Source: Candidatus Dechloromonas phosphoritropha
Lineage (GTDB): Bacteria > Pseudomonadota > Gammaproteobacteria > Burkholderiales > Rhodocyclaceae
Direction of reading: 5' to 3'
Length of the DNA: 64,000 nt
Assembly (NCBI GenBank): GCA_016722705.1
Contig: JADKGN010000004.1
Location: forward strand, 434,001-498,000
Positions within the stretch are counted from its first letter, which is position 1; each line of letters opens with the position of its first letter. The translations under genes were made by a program, and so were the position numbers. Below the pieces are notes generated by a model that had not been told where the DNA came from, searched no databases, and was given only the letters and a program-made list of their open reading frames with translations. This document shows, piece by piece, positions 18,854 through 29,080 of this stretch.

Positions 18854-20139
18854 TTATCCCGCTTCTCGTCCAGCCCATGACCAGTTCAGGACTTCGGGCA
18901 GATCCTCGCCATGTTTGGCGATGTATTCCCGGTGCTCGATCAAGTTGTCGCGGATGGCCTGCTTGGCATAGGCGGCACGCGAGCCAAGATGGGGCACGCG
19001 GTCGATGACGTCGGCGATCAGATGAAAGCGGTCGATGTCGTTCATCACCACCATGTCGAAGGGAGTTGAGGTGGTACCTTCTTCCTCGTAGCCACGGACA
19101 TGCAGGTTTTCGTGATCGGTCCGCGAGTAGGCCAGGCGGGTGTTCGCAGCGCGCCGGCAGCGTCATCAGGTCGACGACATTGATGGCGCGGATTTTCAAT
19201 TCCGGGAAATGCTGGTGCAGCAAGTGGACGGCGGCCAGCATTTCCAGGGTCGGTACATCGCCGGCGCAGGTCATCACGATGTCAGGTTCCTCACCCTGGT
19301 CGTTGCTTGCCCATGCCCAGATGCCGATGCCCACCGTGCAATGCTTGATCGCGGCGTCCATGTCCAGCCACTGCGGAGCTGGCTGCTTGCCGGCGATGAT
19401 GACGTTGTTGTAGTTGCGGCTGCGCAGACAATGGTCGGTGATCGAGAGGAGTGTGTTGGTGTCGGGATGCGGGCGAGCACGGTCGGGCCGGCGATCTTGT
19501 AGCCGTTGAGGTGCAGGATGGGCAGCACGGCGCCGTCATGCACCGGGTTCAGGAACTTGTTGGAATGCCAGCTGGTGGCCATCGAGCCAGTCTCGGCTTC
19601 GCCGTCGCCGACGACGCAAGCGACGATCAGGGCCGGATTGTCGAAGGCGGTGCCATAGGCATGCGATAGCGCATAGCCCAATTCGCCCCCCACGTGGATC
19701 GATCCTGGCGTATCAGGCGAGACGTGGCTGGGAATGCCGCCGGGGAAGGAGAACTGCTTGAACAGACGCTTTATGCCGTGCTCGTCCTGCGAGATGTTGG
19801 AGTAGATCTCGCTGTACGTGCCTTCCAGATACATATTGGCGACCAGACCCGGGCCGCCGTGACTGGGGCCGGTGATGTAGATGACGTCGAGGTCGTATTT
19901 CTTGATCAGTCGGTTGAGGTGCACGTAGATGAAGTTGAGCCCAAGTGTCGTTCCTCAGTGGCCGAGCAGGCGCGGCTTGATGTGGGCCAGTTCGAGCGGC
20001 TTTTTGAGCAGCGGATTATATCGCAGAGGTGGATCTGGCCAACCGACAGGTAATTGGCGGCCAGCCAGTAAGCGTGCATTCTGCCGAGCAGGATCTCGCT
20101 AAGCGGCGGAGCATTGCGGCTTTCCGCGCTTGTGTTCAT
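18854..20139 (-). pseudogene. Phosphoketolase, frameshifted and internally deleted
   Basis: Starts with a good site (AAGGAG before ATG at 20139) and reads MNTSAESRNAPPLSEILLGR..., then loses frame near 20020. It resumes with NRLIKKYDLDVIYITGPSHGGPG and the thiamine-binding VVGDGEAETGSMATSWHSNKFLNP block. After VLARI (~19470) it jumps, missing roughly 300 codons, to a later segment (KHCTVGIGIWAWASNDQG...TCAGDVPTLEMLAAV). It frameshifts again near 19140 and ends with DRFHLIADVIDRVPHLGS...VLNWSWAG. Intact Xfp is ~790 aa; only ~430 codons remain, in at least three frames. Non-functional. Confidence 0.85.
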
Positions 20140-20209
20140 GTCCGGTCTCCTTCGGGCGCCTGATGTTTGTCGAACCAGAGGCTCTGGCCCAGTGGGCGTA
20201 GTTTTCTGG

Positions 20210-23200
20210 TTACGTTGATGATGGATTTCCGGGTAGGTGAACTTCGACAATATGTTCCTGGCGATCATCCACCAGATTGATTTCGGGCGGCTGCTGGGCA
20301 ATGCCGTCGACCCTGACGGTCATTGGCGGTTCCGCGTCATGGGTCTGGCTTACAGTGATCATGTAGAAGGTTTCCCGGTAGCGATAGCGCAATGTAAATC
20401 CGGACCAATGTTGCGGTAGACAGGGCTGGAAGCGCATTTTTCCGGCGACGACCTGCAGGCCGAGCAGGGATTCGATGGTTAGCCGGTACATCCAGCCGGC
20501 CGAGCCGGTGTACCAGGTCCAACCGCCGCGCCCGGTATGGGGTGCCACGGCGTAGACGTCGGCCGCCATGACGTATGGTTCGACCTTGTAGGTGCTGATG
20601 GATGCGGTAGAGTTGCCGTGATTGACCGGGTTGATCATGCCGAACAGTTCCCAGGCGCGTTGCCGATCACCCAGTTTGGCATAGGCCATCGCCGCCCAGA
20701 TAGCGCCGTGCGTGTATTGCCCGCCGTTTTCACGGATGCCCGGAACGTAGCCCTTGATGTAGCCCGGATTGAGGTCCGATTTGTCGAAAGGCGGGACAAG
20801 CAGCTTGATCAGTCCGTGCTGGCGATCGACCAGATGGCTATCGAGCGCAGCCATCGCCGTGCGGACTCGAACATTGTCGCCAGCGCCGGAGAGCGTCGCC
20901 CAGCTTTGCGCGATGGAATCGATCCGGCATTCGGCATTTTCGGCTGAGCCGAGCGGTGTGCCGTCGTCGAACCAGGCGCGGCGATACCATTCGCCGTCCC
21001 AGCTGTGTTGTTCGAGGTTGCGGCGCAGCTGATCGGCTTCGCTGTGACAGCGATCGGCAAAGGAGCGGTCGTTGTGGCCTCTCGCCAGCTCGGCAAAGCG
21101 CGGTAGCACGTCATACAGGAAGAATCCCAGCCAGACGCTTTCACCCTTGCCCTGCATACCGACCAGATTCATCCCGTCGTTCCAGTCGCCCGAACCGATT
21201 AGCGGCAGACCGTGCGCGCCGAAGCGCAAACCGTGCAGGATGGCTTGTTGACAGTGCTGGTAAAGCGTGGCGCTGCTGGCCGAGCGCACAGGCAGGTCGT
21301 AGTACGAATCAATTTCTGGACTAAGCGCTCGTCCTTCGATGAAATACGCCGACTCGTCGAGCACCCCGGTGTCGCCGCTGTGCTCAACATAGCGGCAGAC
21401 AGCCAGCGGCAGCCAGAGAAAATCGTCAGAGCAATGCGTGCGCACGCCGCGCCCGGCTGGTGGATGCCACCAGTGCTGGACATCGCCTTCGGCAAACTGC
21501 CGGGCGGCACTGCACAGCAAATGGGCGCGGACCAGTGCAGGTTCGGCATGAAGCAGGGCCATGCTGTCCTGCAGTTGATCGCGGAAACCGAAGGCGCCGC
21601 CGGATTGATAAAAGCCGCTGCGTGCCCAGAAACGGCAAGCCAGCGTCTGGTAGAGCAACCAGCCGTTGGCCAGCACGTTAAGCGCCGGGTCGGGCGTGTC
21701 TACCTGGATGACACCGAGTGTTTGCTGCCAGTAGGCATAAACGCCTTCGATCGATTTCCTGGCGGCGACGGCGCCGCGCCGGCTCTGGAAGGCGCCGCCG
21801 GCATCGGAGCCGCGGCGGCCGCGGGCACCGAGCCTGAAAACAATCTCACGTTCTTCGTCGAGCCTCAGAGCAAAAGGTATTTGTATGGCAGCGCAGGGAT
21901 CGAGGCCAGCCCCCAGTTGATTGGACAGTTTGGCTCGGCCCATGGCGGCCGGCTTGCGCAGCGTGCCGTTGCGGCCGATGAATTCACGGCGATCGCCGGT
22001 GACGCTGACCTTGTTATTACGGCCTACTTCGTCGGCGTCGAAGAAGGCGATGCGATCGACGAATTCAAGGCTGTAAGGGTTGTGGGCAAAGATCGATCCG
22101 CTCGTCGGATCGATTTCGGTGACAACGTGCATGGCTGATTTGGCCCGCAAATCGCCGAGCACCCATTCGACGTAGCCGGTAACGGACAATTGTCGCGGTC
22201 GACCGGAAATATTGCGTATTTTTAAAGTCGAGAATTTGATTGCTGCTTCGGTATCGACGTGGATGCTAAGGGTCGACTGGATGCCGTCCTCTTGATGTTC
22301 AAAAACGCTGTAGCCGAAACCATGACGACTGACATAAACTGTCTTGCCGCCGCAAGGCAGTGGTGTCGGCGACCAGAAATGGCCGCTTTCCTCATCGCGC
22401 AGATAGAAGGCCTCACCCGAAACATCGCTGACCGGGTCGTCGCTCCATGGTGTAAAGCGGAACTCGTGGGCATTTTCGCTCCAGGTGTAGGCGCTACCGC
22501 TTTCCGAAATCACCGTGCCGAAATGGGAATTGGCAATGACGTTCACCCAGGGCATCGGTGTTGTCAGATCAGGGGCAGTAGTAATGATGTATTCGCGACC
22601 ATCGCCGGTGAATCCGCCATGGCCGTTGTAAAACTGCAGGTCGGTGCGCGGCAGGACCGATCCCGGGTGAGCTTCCGGTCGCCACGTGCGGCGCGGCAAG
22701 AGTTTGGGGAGCAGGGCATCGCGGATGTCTTTCGCGCTGCGCCGGTTAATCTGGTCAATGAGCAAACCTCGACTGTCGCTGATGATGACACGAGCCACGG
22801 TCTGAAACAGGATACGGTCTTCGCTCGATATCTGCTCGGCGACCCGGACGAAAATACCGCCCGGACGGTCGGTCAGATTGCCTTCGATGCCCGCTGCGAT
22901 CAGGCCGAGTATCTGTTCCTGCAATATTTGGCGGTAACCGGCATGGTCCTCGTTCCAGATCACCAGATCGACCGTCAGACCCTTGAGGCGCCAGTAGGCA
23001 TGGGCCTGGACAAGCTGGCGGACGAGGTCGAGATTGACCACGTCGCTGATCTGCAGCAGGACAATGGGCAGGTCGCCGGAGATGGCATAGCCCCAGAGGC
23101 CAGACTGGCTCCGCCGGTTGCTGGCCAGGATACTGGCCTCAGCGCGAAGTAGCGGATTGGCGTAAATCACTGAGCCGGCCAGGCGATTGAACAGTTGCGC

Positions 23201-26200
23201 ATCGGCTTCGCTGGCGTTGATCTGCTGCAGGTTCACCCAGTTGTGCGTCCAGGCCAGTTCAAAGACGCGATCGGCGAGATTGCGGTCGCGGTATTTGTCG
23301 AGCAGGCCGAGGGCCATTTCTCGGTTGTCAGCGATGCCGGTGACCATGTCGATAGTTACCGTTTCGTCCGGCGCCAGCGTGATTCGTTTACGGATGGCGA
23401 CAATCGGGTCGAGGACCGATCCCTGGCTGCCCGAGAGCATGCCGGCATCCAGCATTGCCTGGGGCGACTCCAGCCCCAGGGTACGGCCGATGAACTGCTG
23501 GCGATCCGTTTCATAGGAAACTGCCTCAGCCGGCGTGCCGTGTACTACCATCAAATGGAACATCCACGGCACCGGGTCGCCGACGGCACGTGGCCGGCGG
23601 TTGCAGAGTATCGCCAGGCGATCCGGGATGATCTCGGTCTGCACGAACAGATTGCTGAAAGCCGGATGTAGCGCGTCGGCAGCCGCCGGGGCGAGTACCA
23701 CTTCGGCATAGCTGGTGATTTCAATGCTGCGCCGGGTGCGCGCACGGTTGGTCAGGCTGATCCGGCGCAGTTCGATATCGTCTTCCGGTGAAACGACGAT
23801 TTCGGTGTGTGTATCATAGCCGAGGTCCAGGCGGCGGAACTCGGCGCGCGCCTCGGAGAAGATTGCTTCATAGGTATCGGCGATCTTGAGCGTGGGTTGA
23901 TGGGCCATCGACCAGAACTCGCCGCTGGCTACATCGCGCAGATAGCAGAAGCTACCCCGGTTGTCGCAGGTGCCATCCTCGCGCCAGCGGGTCACGGCAA
24001 TGTCCTTCCAGCGGCTGTAGCCGCCGCCAGCATTGCTAACCATGACGTGATAGCGACCATTTGACAGCAGTTGGATTTCCGGGCTCGGTGTGTCGGCGCT
24101 GCGCAGCACGCGTATCGGCATTTCGGGGCCGGTTGCGGTGGTGCGAATCAGCGATAGCTCAGCGGTGTGAACATGGAAGGCGGCGACATTGGGCACGCGC
24201 TCCTGCAACAGCAAGGTGGTGGCCTGGAACAGCGGATCGGACTCGAAGCGTTTTTGCATCGGTCGGTCGTGCAGCAAATAGGCCAACGAAAGCAGGGTCA
24301 TGCCCTGGTGGTGGGCCATGTAGGAGCGGATCACGGCGTTGCTCTGGCCGCGTGGCAGGCGAGCCGGCGTGTAGTCGATTGCCTCGTACATGCCAAAATC
24401 ACCCTGGAAGCCTTCAGTAGTCAGTCTTTGAAGGTTTTCGCAGGCCGCGTTGGGCTGCACCATCAGGGCCAGCGCGGAAGCGTAAGGGGCGATGACCAGA
24501 TCTTCGGTCAGACCCCGCTTGATGCCGAGGCCGGGTACGCCAAAGGCGCGGTATTGGTAATTGAGGCGGGCATCGACGGCGTTATAGCCGGATTCGGACA
24601 TGCCCCACGGCACACCGCGCTGCTTGCCATAGGCGATCTGGCGTTTGACTGCCGCCTGGCAGGTCTGGTGCAACAACGTGTTTTCGTAGGTTGGCATGAC
24701 CAGCAGCGGCATCAGGTACTCGAACATCGAACCGCTCCATGAGAGCAGGATCGGTTCGCCACCAGCCGTCGTCAGCAGGCGCCCGAGGGCGAACCAGCTT
24801 TCCTGGGGTACCGCGCCTTGGGCAATGGCCACGAAGCTGGCGAGGCGAGCTTCGGAGGCCAGCAGGTCATAGTTGCCGGTGTCACAACGCCGTTGCTCGA
24901 CGTTGTGGCCGACGGTAAACAGATGGCGGCTGTGGTCATAGAGGAAGTCGTAATCGACGTTGGCAAGCTCGCCAACTTGTTGCGCCAACCGGTCGATAGC
25001 GACGACGCGCTGGCTGGCCCGCTCGCTGGCCAGTTCGAGAAGGGATGCTAGTTCGGGGTGGATAGTCGGCGTGAGCGGGTTGGCCAATTCGCGCAAGGTC
25101 GGGATCGAGGTCGCTCCCGGCAAATCATTCAAACCCTCGGTATCGGCCGGGAGATGGGCCCAGGGAACGAGGAAATCAAGTTCGTTGCGAGCATCGCGAC
25201 ATTGCCGGAGCATGGCTTGCGCCCAGCTGTGCAAGGATGTGGCCAAGTCTTCCGAATTGGCCAAAGCGTTGTCACCTACGGTGTCGACCAGCGCCTGTGC
25301 TGAAGTCGTCAGCTGTTCCAGCCAGGACCAGGCGGCGAGCACAGTGGCGGGGCGGGCATCCTGGGCCGATTCGACGTTGCGCTGCAGGCGGGAGATTTCT
25401 GTCGAACTGTGCTCGGACGCCGCTTCGCGCAGGGCGGCCATGGTGTCGCCGATACCGGAAAATGTTCTTGAGCCGATGATTTTTTGATCGCTCAAGCCAA
25501 GCAAGCCGGGGCGCAGGGTCAGCAAGTGCCCCGAGAGATTGCCGCTGTCCACCGAAGAAACGTAGAGCGGGTGCAAAGGGAGCAGCGTGAGCGTGTCGTA
25601 CCAGTTGTAGAAATGCCCTCGGTAGCGCTCCAGTTTGAGCATGGTTTGCAGCGTCTGGGTCGTCCGCTCGATCAGCTTGCCGGCAGAAATATAGCCAAAG
25701 TCGCAGGCCGACAAATTGGCCAGCAGGGCTAGCCCCATGTTGGTTGGCGAGGTGCGGTGGGCGATGGTGGCGACCGGGTGTTCCTGATAATTGTCCGGCG
25801 GCAGCCAGTTGTCGCGGGCGTTGACGAAGGTCTCGAAAAAGCCCCAGGTCTTGCGCGCGAGCAACTGAAGGAATTGGGTCTGGCCAGGCGCCAGGGCAAC
25901 CCGACGTTGCGTCAGCGGCCGGCTGATCCACCACGCAATGAGCGGCGCGCTGAGCCAGAGGAGCAGGATAGGCGAAGCAACGAGCAGTGCGGCAGGCCGC
26001 TCGGCGGCGAGAATGAGTGCGGTGAGCGCGGCAAGCAGCGGGGCTGGCCAGAGGGTGCCGTAGGTATGGATCAGGTCGGCGATGCCGCCGGGATCGGGAT
26101 GGCGGGCGCGCCTGCTGTCGACCTCGCGTTGCAGTTCGCCGGACGGGTTCCATTCGAGCAGGCGCTGGTGGCTGAACAACAGGCGCCAGGTGGTGCGCAG

Positions 26201-28957
26201 GATGGCGTCGAGGCTGTAGTAGGCCTCGTAGGGCAGGCAGGCGAGATTGAAGGCGGCCAGCGCCAGTTGCCGGCCAAGCGAATTGAAAACGTTGAGCAGG
26301 TGCTGCCCGAGCGGAATTTCCTTGGCGCGGCGAAACAGATCGAGGCTGAAGATGGCGACGATAGGCAGCAGCAAAATGCCGATGATCGCCGCTGTCCAAC
26401 CCAGGAATGAGGGCGCTACGGTCAACCCGAAAAAAAGCAGAAAAATGAAATTGGCCGGGACCAGGCTGCGCCGCAGGTTGTCGAGCAGCTTCCATTGCGA
26501 CAGCCTGGACAGCAGATTTTTCTGGCGCTGGCCGCCGGTCCCGGGCACCCGTGGCAGCAGCCAGCTGGCGACCTGCCAGTCGCCACGTATCCAGCGGTAA
26601 CGGCGGGCGACATCGGCACTGTAACGGGCCGGGTAGTCTTCGTAGAGTTGCACGTCGCTGAGCAGGCCGGCCCGGGCATAGCAGCCTTCGAGCAGGTCAT
26701 GGCTGAGAATGCGGTTTTCCGGAAAGCGATCCTTCAGTGATTCCTCGAAGGCCTCGACGTCGTAGATGCCCTTGCCGATGAATGAGCCTTCGCCGAAGAC
26801 ATCCTGGTAAACGTCAGAAACGGCCTGGGTGTAAGGGTCAATGCCGGGCTCGCTGCCGCACAGCCGGGCATAGCGCGAGCGATTGGTGCTCGGCAGGGTG
26901 ACCGCCATGCGCGGCTGCAGGATGCCGTAGCCGGCGGTGACCATTTGCCGGGCCGCGTCGTAGTGCGGCTGGTTCAGTGGGTGGGCGATGGTCGCCACAA
27001 AGGCGCGCGCCGAATCGCGCGGCAACTGGGTGTCGGTATCGAGCGTGATGACGTAGCGGACATTGCGCAAAATGGTGGTTTTGCCGACGATCAGCGCGAA
27101 GGCCTCCTGGCTGCCCAACCGAATCAGCGCATTGAGGTCGCCGAGCTTGCCTCGCTTGCGCTCGTAGCCCATCCAGACAGCTTCCTGTGGATTCCAGCGC
27201 CGCGGCCGGTGAAACAGGAAAAACAGGTTGTGTGTACTGCCAGCATACTTGAGATTGAGCGCATCGATGCGTGCCGCGGCGCGCTGCAGCAAGTCATCGT
27301 CTTCTGGTTGCTCGGCCGTGCCGGCATCACGAAAATCGGTAAGCAGACCGAAATGCAGGCAGGTGTCACGGTTGGCGAGGAAGCGGACTTCCAACGCCTC
27401 GACCAGATCATCGATGCCTTGCGGGCTGGTCAGCATAGTCGGGACGACCACCAGCGTGCGTGCCTGCGGCGCAATGCCCTTGGCAAAATCCATGCGCGGC
27501 AGGGGGTGCGGCATGACGAACAAGGTCGCCAGCCAGTTCACCAGCGTCACTGCCAGTTGGCTGGCGCCGAGCAGGGCCGGGGCGACGAGCAGTGCCAGCA
27601 GCCAGTGAGTGAGGCCGTCGCTGTGAGCGAGGGTGATCAGGCCGCTAACAAAAACTGCCATAAGCAGGGCAATCGCGCCGAGATAGAGCGTTAGCGGTGC
27701 GCCGGCACCCAGCCGGTGGACGAGATCACCCAAGGATGGCCGGACTTCGGCTGCCTGGGTCAGTTGCGCCAGCCCGGCGTCGATCAGGTAGTAGCCGACA
27801 TGCGAGGCGCGTGGCTGCTCGCCGCCAACCGCCTCGTGCGTCAACTGGATGGCCTTGCGGGCAACTTCGCATTCGGACAGGGGGCTCTGCTGGGCCAGCT
27901 TTTCGATGACGTGCCGGTAGCGGTCGCGGGTTGCGAAATCCATGTGGCTGTATATGTCGTTAGGATCTTCGCGCAACTTCTGGTCGACGGTACTCGTCGT
28001 TTCAACGAATTCACGCCAATCCATGGCGCCGAGCAGGCGCAGGCTGCCAATGCTGTTGCTGATCGACACCTGGTTGGCCGCCTGGCTCTGGGTTTCCGAC
28101 TGGACCAGCTGCTCGATGGTCTGGCCGGATTCGGACAGGCGCTGCTCGATCCAGGTGAGTGGCAAGGCCAGTGCCGAACTGTGCCCTTGCAGGCGGCGCG
28201 CCAGTTCGGCGACGAAGGAATTGACCAGCGGCGGATTGGCCCGTGCCATGTCGGCAATGACCAGGATAAGGTTTTTCGGGTCATTCTCGGCGGCGTCGAT
28301 CATCTGGTCGGCCCAAATGTTGGCCGCGTTGCGGTCGATCATACCGGCTGCAACGCGGGTACTGACCCGGCGCAGGTTTTCGATCAGCGCCAGGCGCAGC
28401 ATGATCGGGATGGCCCACAACTCGCCGAGCTTGAGATCGGCCAGCTTCTGGTAAGCGGCGACGAAACGGTAAAGGCTTTCAGCATCGACACGGCCATCAC
28501 CGTGGGCGATAGCGGCGAGCGCGATGTCGTACACGCGCGGCAGGCCGGCCGAATTGCCGTTGGACAAGATGGGCAACTCGCGACTGTAGCCCTTGGGGAA
28601 ATGGCGACGGGCCGTGCGGATCTGTTCTTCGATCAGGAAAAAATTATCCAGCAGCCATTCGCCGGCTGGCGCGATCCTACGCTTTTCCCGGGCCGCTTCG
28701 CGCAACACTTCATACCCGGCGAGTAGTGCATCTTCGTTCTTTTCCAGACGGGCCAGCAACTTGTCAGGGCCATGTGTCGCTTGTATCTTGTGCAGTTCGG
28801 CCAGCGTCGTGCCGTGCCGCTCCATCTGGTCGGCGCTGAACAATTCGGCGCGCAAGGGCGGTTCGGCGTAAGCGAGTTCTTGTTCCAGGACATTAACCTG
28901 GCGTCGCCGGGTCAGGTGATGCAGGGCAGTCTGCAAGGTCTTGAAGCCAGTCGTCAA
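20210..28957 (-). CDS. ndvB: Cyclic beta-1,2-glucan synthase NdvB/ChvB
   Basis: A 2915-aa inner-membrane protein that initiates, elongates and cyclises periplasmic beta-1,2-glucan. An N-terminal soluble region (~1-420) precedes membrane segments at ~425-475. A GT84 glycosyltransferase domain follows with the DTDTQLPRD motif near residue 640, GEGSFIGKGIYD and RYRWIRGDWQ. More membrane helices lie at ~830-910 and ~985-1030, then glucoamylase-like and carbohydrate-binding repeats. A GH94 phosphorylase-like C-terminus includes CSDDFLWLPLA (~2508) and GSGDWNDGMNLVG (~2589), which sets chain length. The start is a TTG with GGAG upstream; an ATG start at residue 45 is the alternative. Slightly longer than alphaproteobacterial NdvB (~2830-2870). 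An ISAs1 element sits only ~105 bp upstream and may have altered its promoter. Confidence 0.9.
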   Translation of the reverse strand: MTTGFKTLQTALHHLTRRRQVNVLEQELAYAEPPLRAELFSADQMERHGTTLAELHKIQATHGPDKLLARLEKNEDALLAGYEVLREAAREKRRIAPAGEWLLDNFFLIEEQIRTARRHFPKGYSRELPILSNGNSAGLPRVYDIALAAIAHGDGRVDAESLYRFVAAYQKLADLKLGELWAIPIMLRLALIENLRRVSTRVAAGMIDRNAANIWADQMIDAAENDPKNLILVIADMARANPPLVNSFVAELARRLQGHSSALALPLTWIEQRLSESGQTIEQLVQSETQSQAANQVSISNSIGSLRLLGAMDWREFVETTSTVDQKLREDPNDIYSHMDFATRDRYRHVIEKLAQQSPLSECEVARKAIQLTHEAVGGEQPRASHVGYYLIDAGLAQLTQAAEVRPSLGDLVHRLGAGAPLTLYLGAIALLMAVFVSGLITLAHSDGLTHWLLALLVAPALLGASQLAVTLVNWLATLFVMPHPLPRMDFAKGIAPQARTLVVVPTMLTSPQGIDDLVEALEVRFLANRDTCLHFGLLTDFRDAGTAEQPEDDDLLQRAAARIDALNLKYAGSTHNLFFLFHRPRRWNPQEAVWMGYERKRGKLGDLNALIRLGSQEAFALIVGKTTILRNVRYVITLDTDTQLPRDSARAFVATIAHPLNQPHYDAARQMVTAGYGILQPRMAVTLPSTNRSRYARLCGSEPGIDPYTQAVSDVYQDVFGEGSFIGKGIYDVEAFEESLKDRFPENRILSHDLLEGCYARAGLLSDVQLYEDYPARYSADVARRYRWIRGDWQVASWLLPRVPGTGGQRQKNLLSRLSQWKLLDNLRRSLVPANFIFLLFFGLTVAPSFLGWTAAIIGILLLPIVAIFSLDLFRRAKEIPLGQHLLNVFNSLGRQLALAAFNLACLPYEAYYSLDAILRTTWRLLFSHQRLLEWNPSGELQREVDSRRARHPDPGGIADLIHTYGTLWPAPLLAALTALILAAERPAALLVASPILLLWLSAPLIAWWISRPLTQRRVALAPGQTQFLQLLARKTWGFFETFVNARDNWLPPDNYQEHPVATIAHRTSPTNMGLALLANLSACDFGYISAGKLIERTTQTLQTMLKLERYRGHFYNWYDTLTLLPLHPLYVSSVDSGNLSGHLLTLRPGLLGLSDQKIIGSRTFSGIGDTMAALREAASEHSSTEISRLQRNVESAQDARPATVLAAWSWLEQLTTSAQALVDTVGDNALANSEDLATSLHSWAQAMLRQCRDARNELDFLVPWAHLPADTEGLNDLPGATSIPTLRELANPLTPTIHPELASLLELASERASQRVVAIDRLAQQVGELANVDYDFLYDHSRHLFTVGHNVEQRRCDTGNYDLLASEARLASFVAIAQGAVPQESWFALGRLLTTAGGEPILLSWSGSMFEYLMPLLVMPTYENTLLHQTCQAAVKRQIAYGKQRGVPWGMSESGYNAVDARLNYQYRAFGVPGLGIKRGLTEDLVIAPYASALALMVQPNAACENLQRLTTEGFQGDFGMYEAIDYTPARLPRGQSNAVIRSYMAHHQGMTLLSLAYLLHDRPMQKRFESDPLFQATTLLLQERVPNVAAFHVHTAELSLIRTTATGPEMPIRVLRSADTPSPEIQLLSNGRYHVMVSNAGGGYSRWKDIAVTRWREDGTCDNRGSFCYLRDVASGEFWSMAHQPTLKIADTYEAIFSEARAEFRRLDLGYDTHTEIVVSPEDDIELRRISLTNRARTRRSIEITSYAEVVLAPAAADALHPAFSNLFVQTEIIPDRLAILCNRRPRAVGDPVPWMFHLMVVHGTPAEAVSYETDRQQFIGRTLGLESPQAMLDAGMLSGSQGSVLDPIVAIRKRITLAPDETVTIDMVTGIADNREMALGLLDKYRDRNLADRVFELAWTHNWVNLQQINASEADAQLFNRLAGSVIYANPLLRAEASILASNRRSQSGLWGYAISGDLPIVLLQISDVVNLDLVRQLVQAHAYWRLKGLTVDLVIWNEDHAGYRQILQEQILGLIAAGIEGNLTDRPGGIFVRVAEQISSEDRILFQTVARVIISDSRGLLIDQINRRSAKDIRDALLPKLLPRRTWRPEAHPGSVLPRTDLQFYNGHGGFTGDGREYIITTAPDLTTPMPWVNVIANSHFGTVISESGSAYTWSENAHEFRFTPWSDDPVSDVSGEAFYLRDEESGHFWSPTPLPCGGKTVYVSRHGFGYSVFEHQEDGIQSTLSIHVDTEAAIKFSTLKIRNISGRPRQLSVTGYVEWVLGDLRAKSAMHVVTEIDPTSGSIFAHNPYSLEFVDRIAFFDADEVGRNNKVSVTGDRREFIGRNGTLRKPAAMGRAKLSNQLGAGLDPCAAIQIPFALRLDEEREIVFRLGARGRRGSDAGGAFQSRRGAVAARKSIEGVYAYWQQTLGVIQVDTPDPALNVLANGWLLYQTLACRFWARSGFYQSGGAFGFRDQLQDSMALLHAEPALVRAHLLCSAARQFAEGDVQHWWHPPAGRGVRTHCSDDFLWLPLAVCRYVEHSGDTGVLDESAYFIEGRALSPEIDSYYDLPVRSASSATLYQHCQQAILHGLRFGAHGLPLIGSGDWNDGMNLVGMQGKGESVWLGFFLYDVLPRFAELARGHNDRSFADRCHSEADQLRRNLEQHSWDGEWYRRAWFDDGTPLGSAENAECRIDSIAQSWATLSGAGDNVRVRTAMAALDSHLVDRQHGLIKLLVPPFDKSDLNPGYIKGYVPGIRENGGQYTHGAIWAAMAYAKLGDRQRAWELFGMINPVNHGNSTASISTYKVEPYVMAADVYAVAPHTGRGGWTWYTGSAGWMYRLTIESLLGLQVVAGKMRFQPCLPQHWSGFTLRYRYRETFYMITVSQTHDAEPPMTVRVDGIAQQPPEINLVDDRQEHIVEVHLPGNPSST

Positions 28958-29080
28958 TGTTCAGATCTCCATGTCTGCTGCCTAATCCCGGCGATCCTTA
29001 ACAGCACTATCGTTAGCCTACACCGAATCCTGTTTGGCGTATGTGCGCTGACACACCGATGCAGGGCAATCGCATGAATC

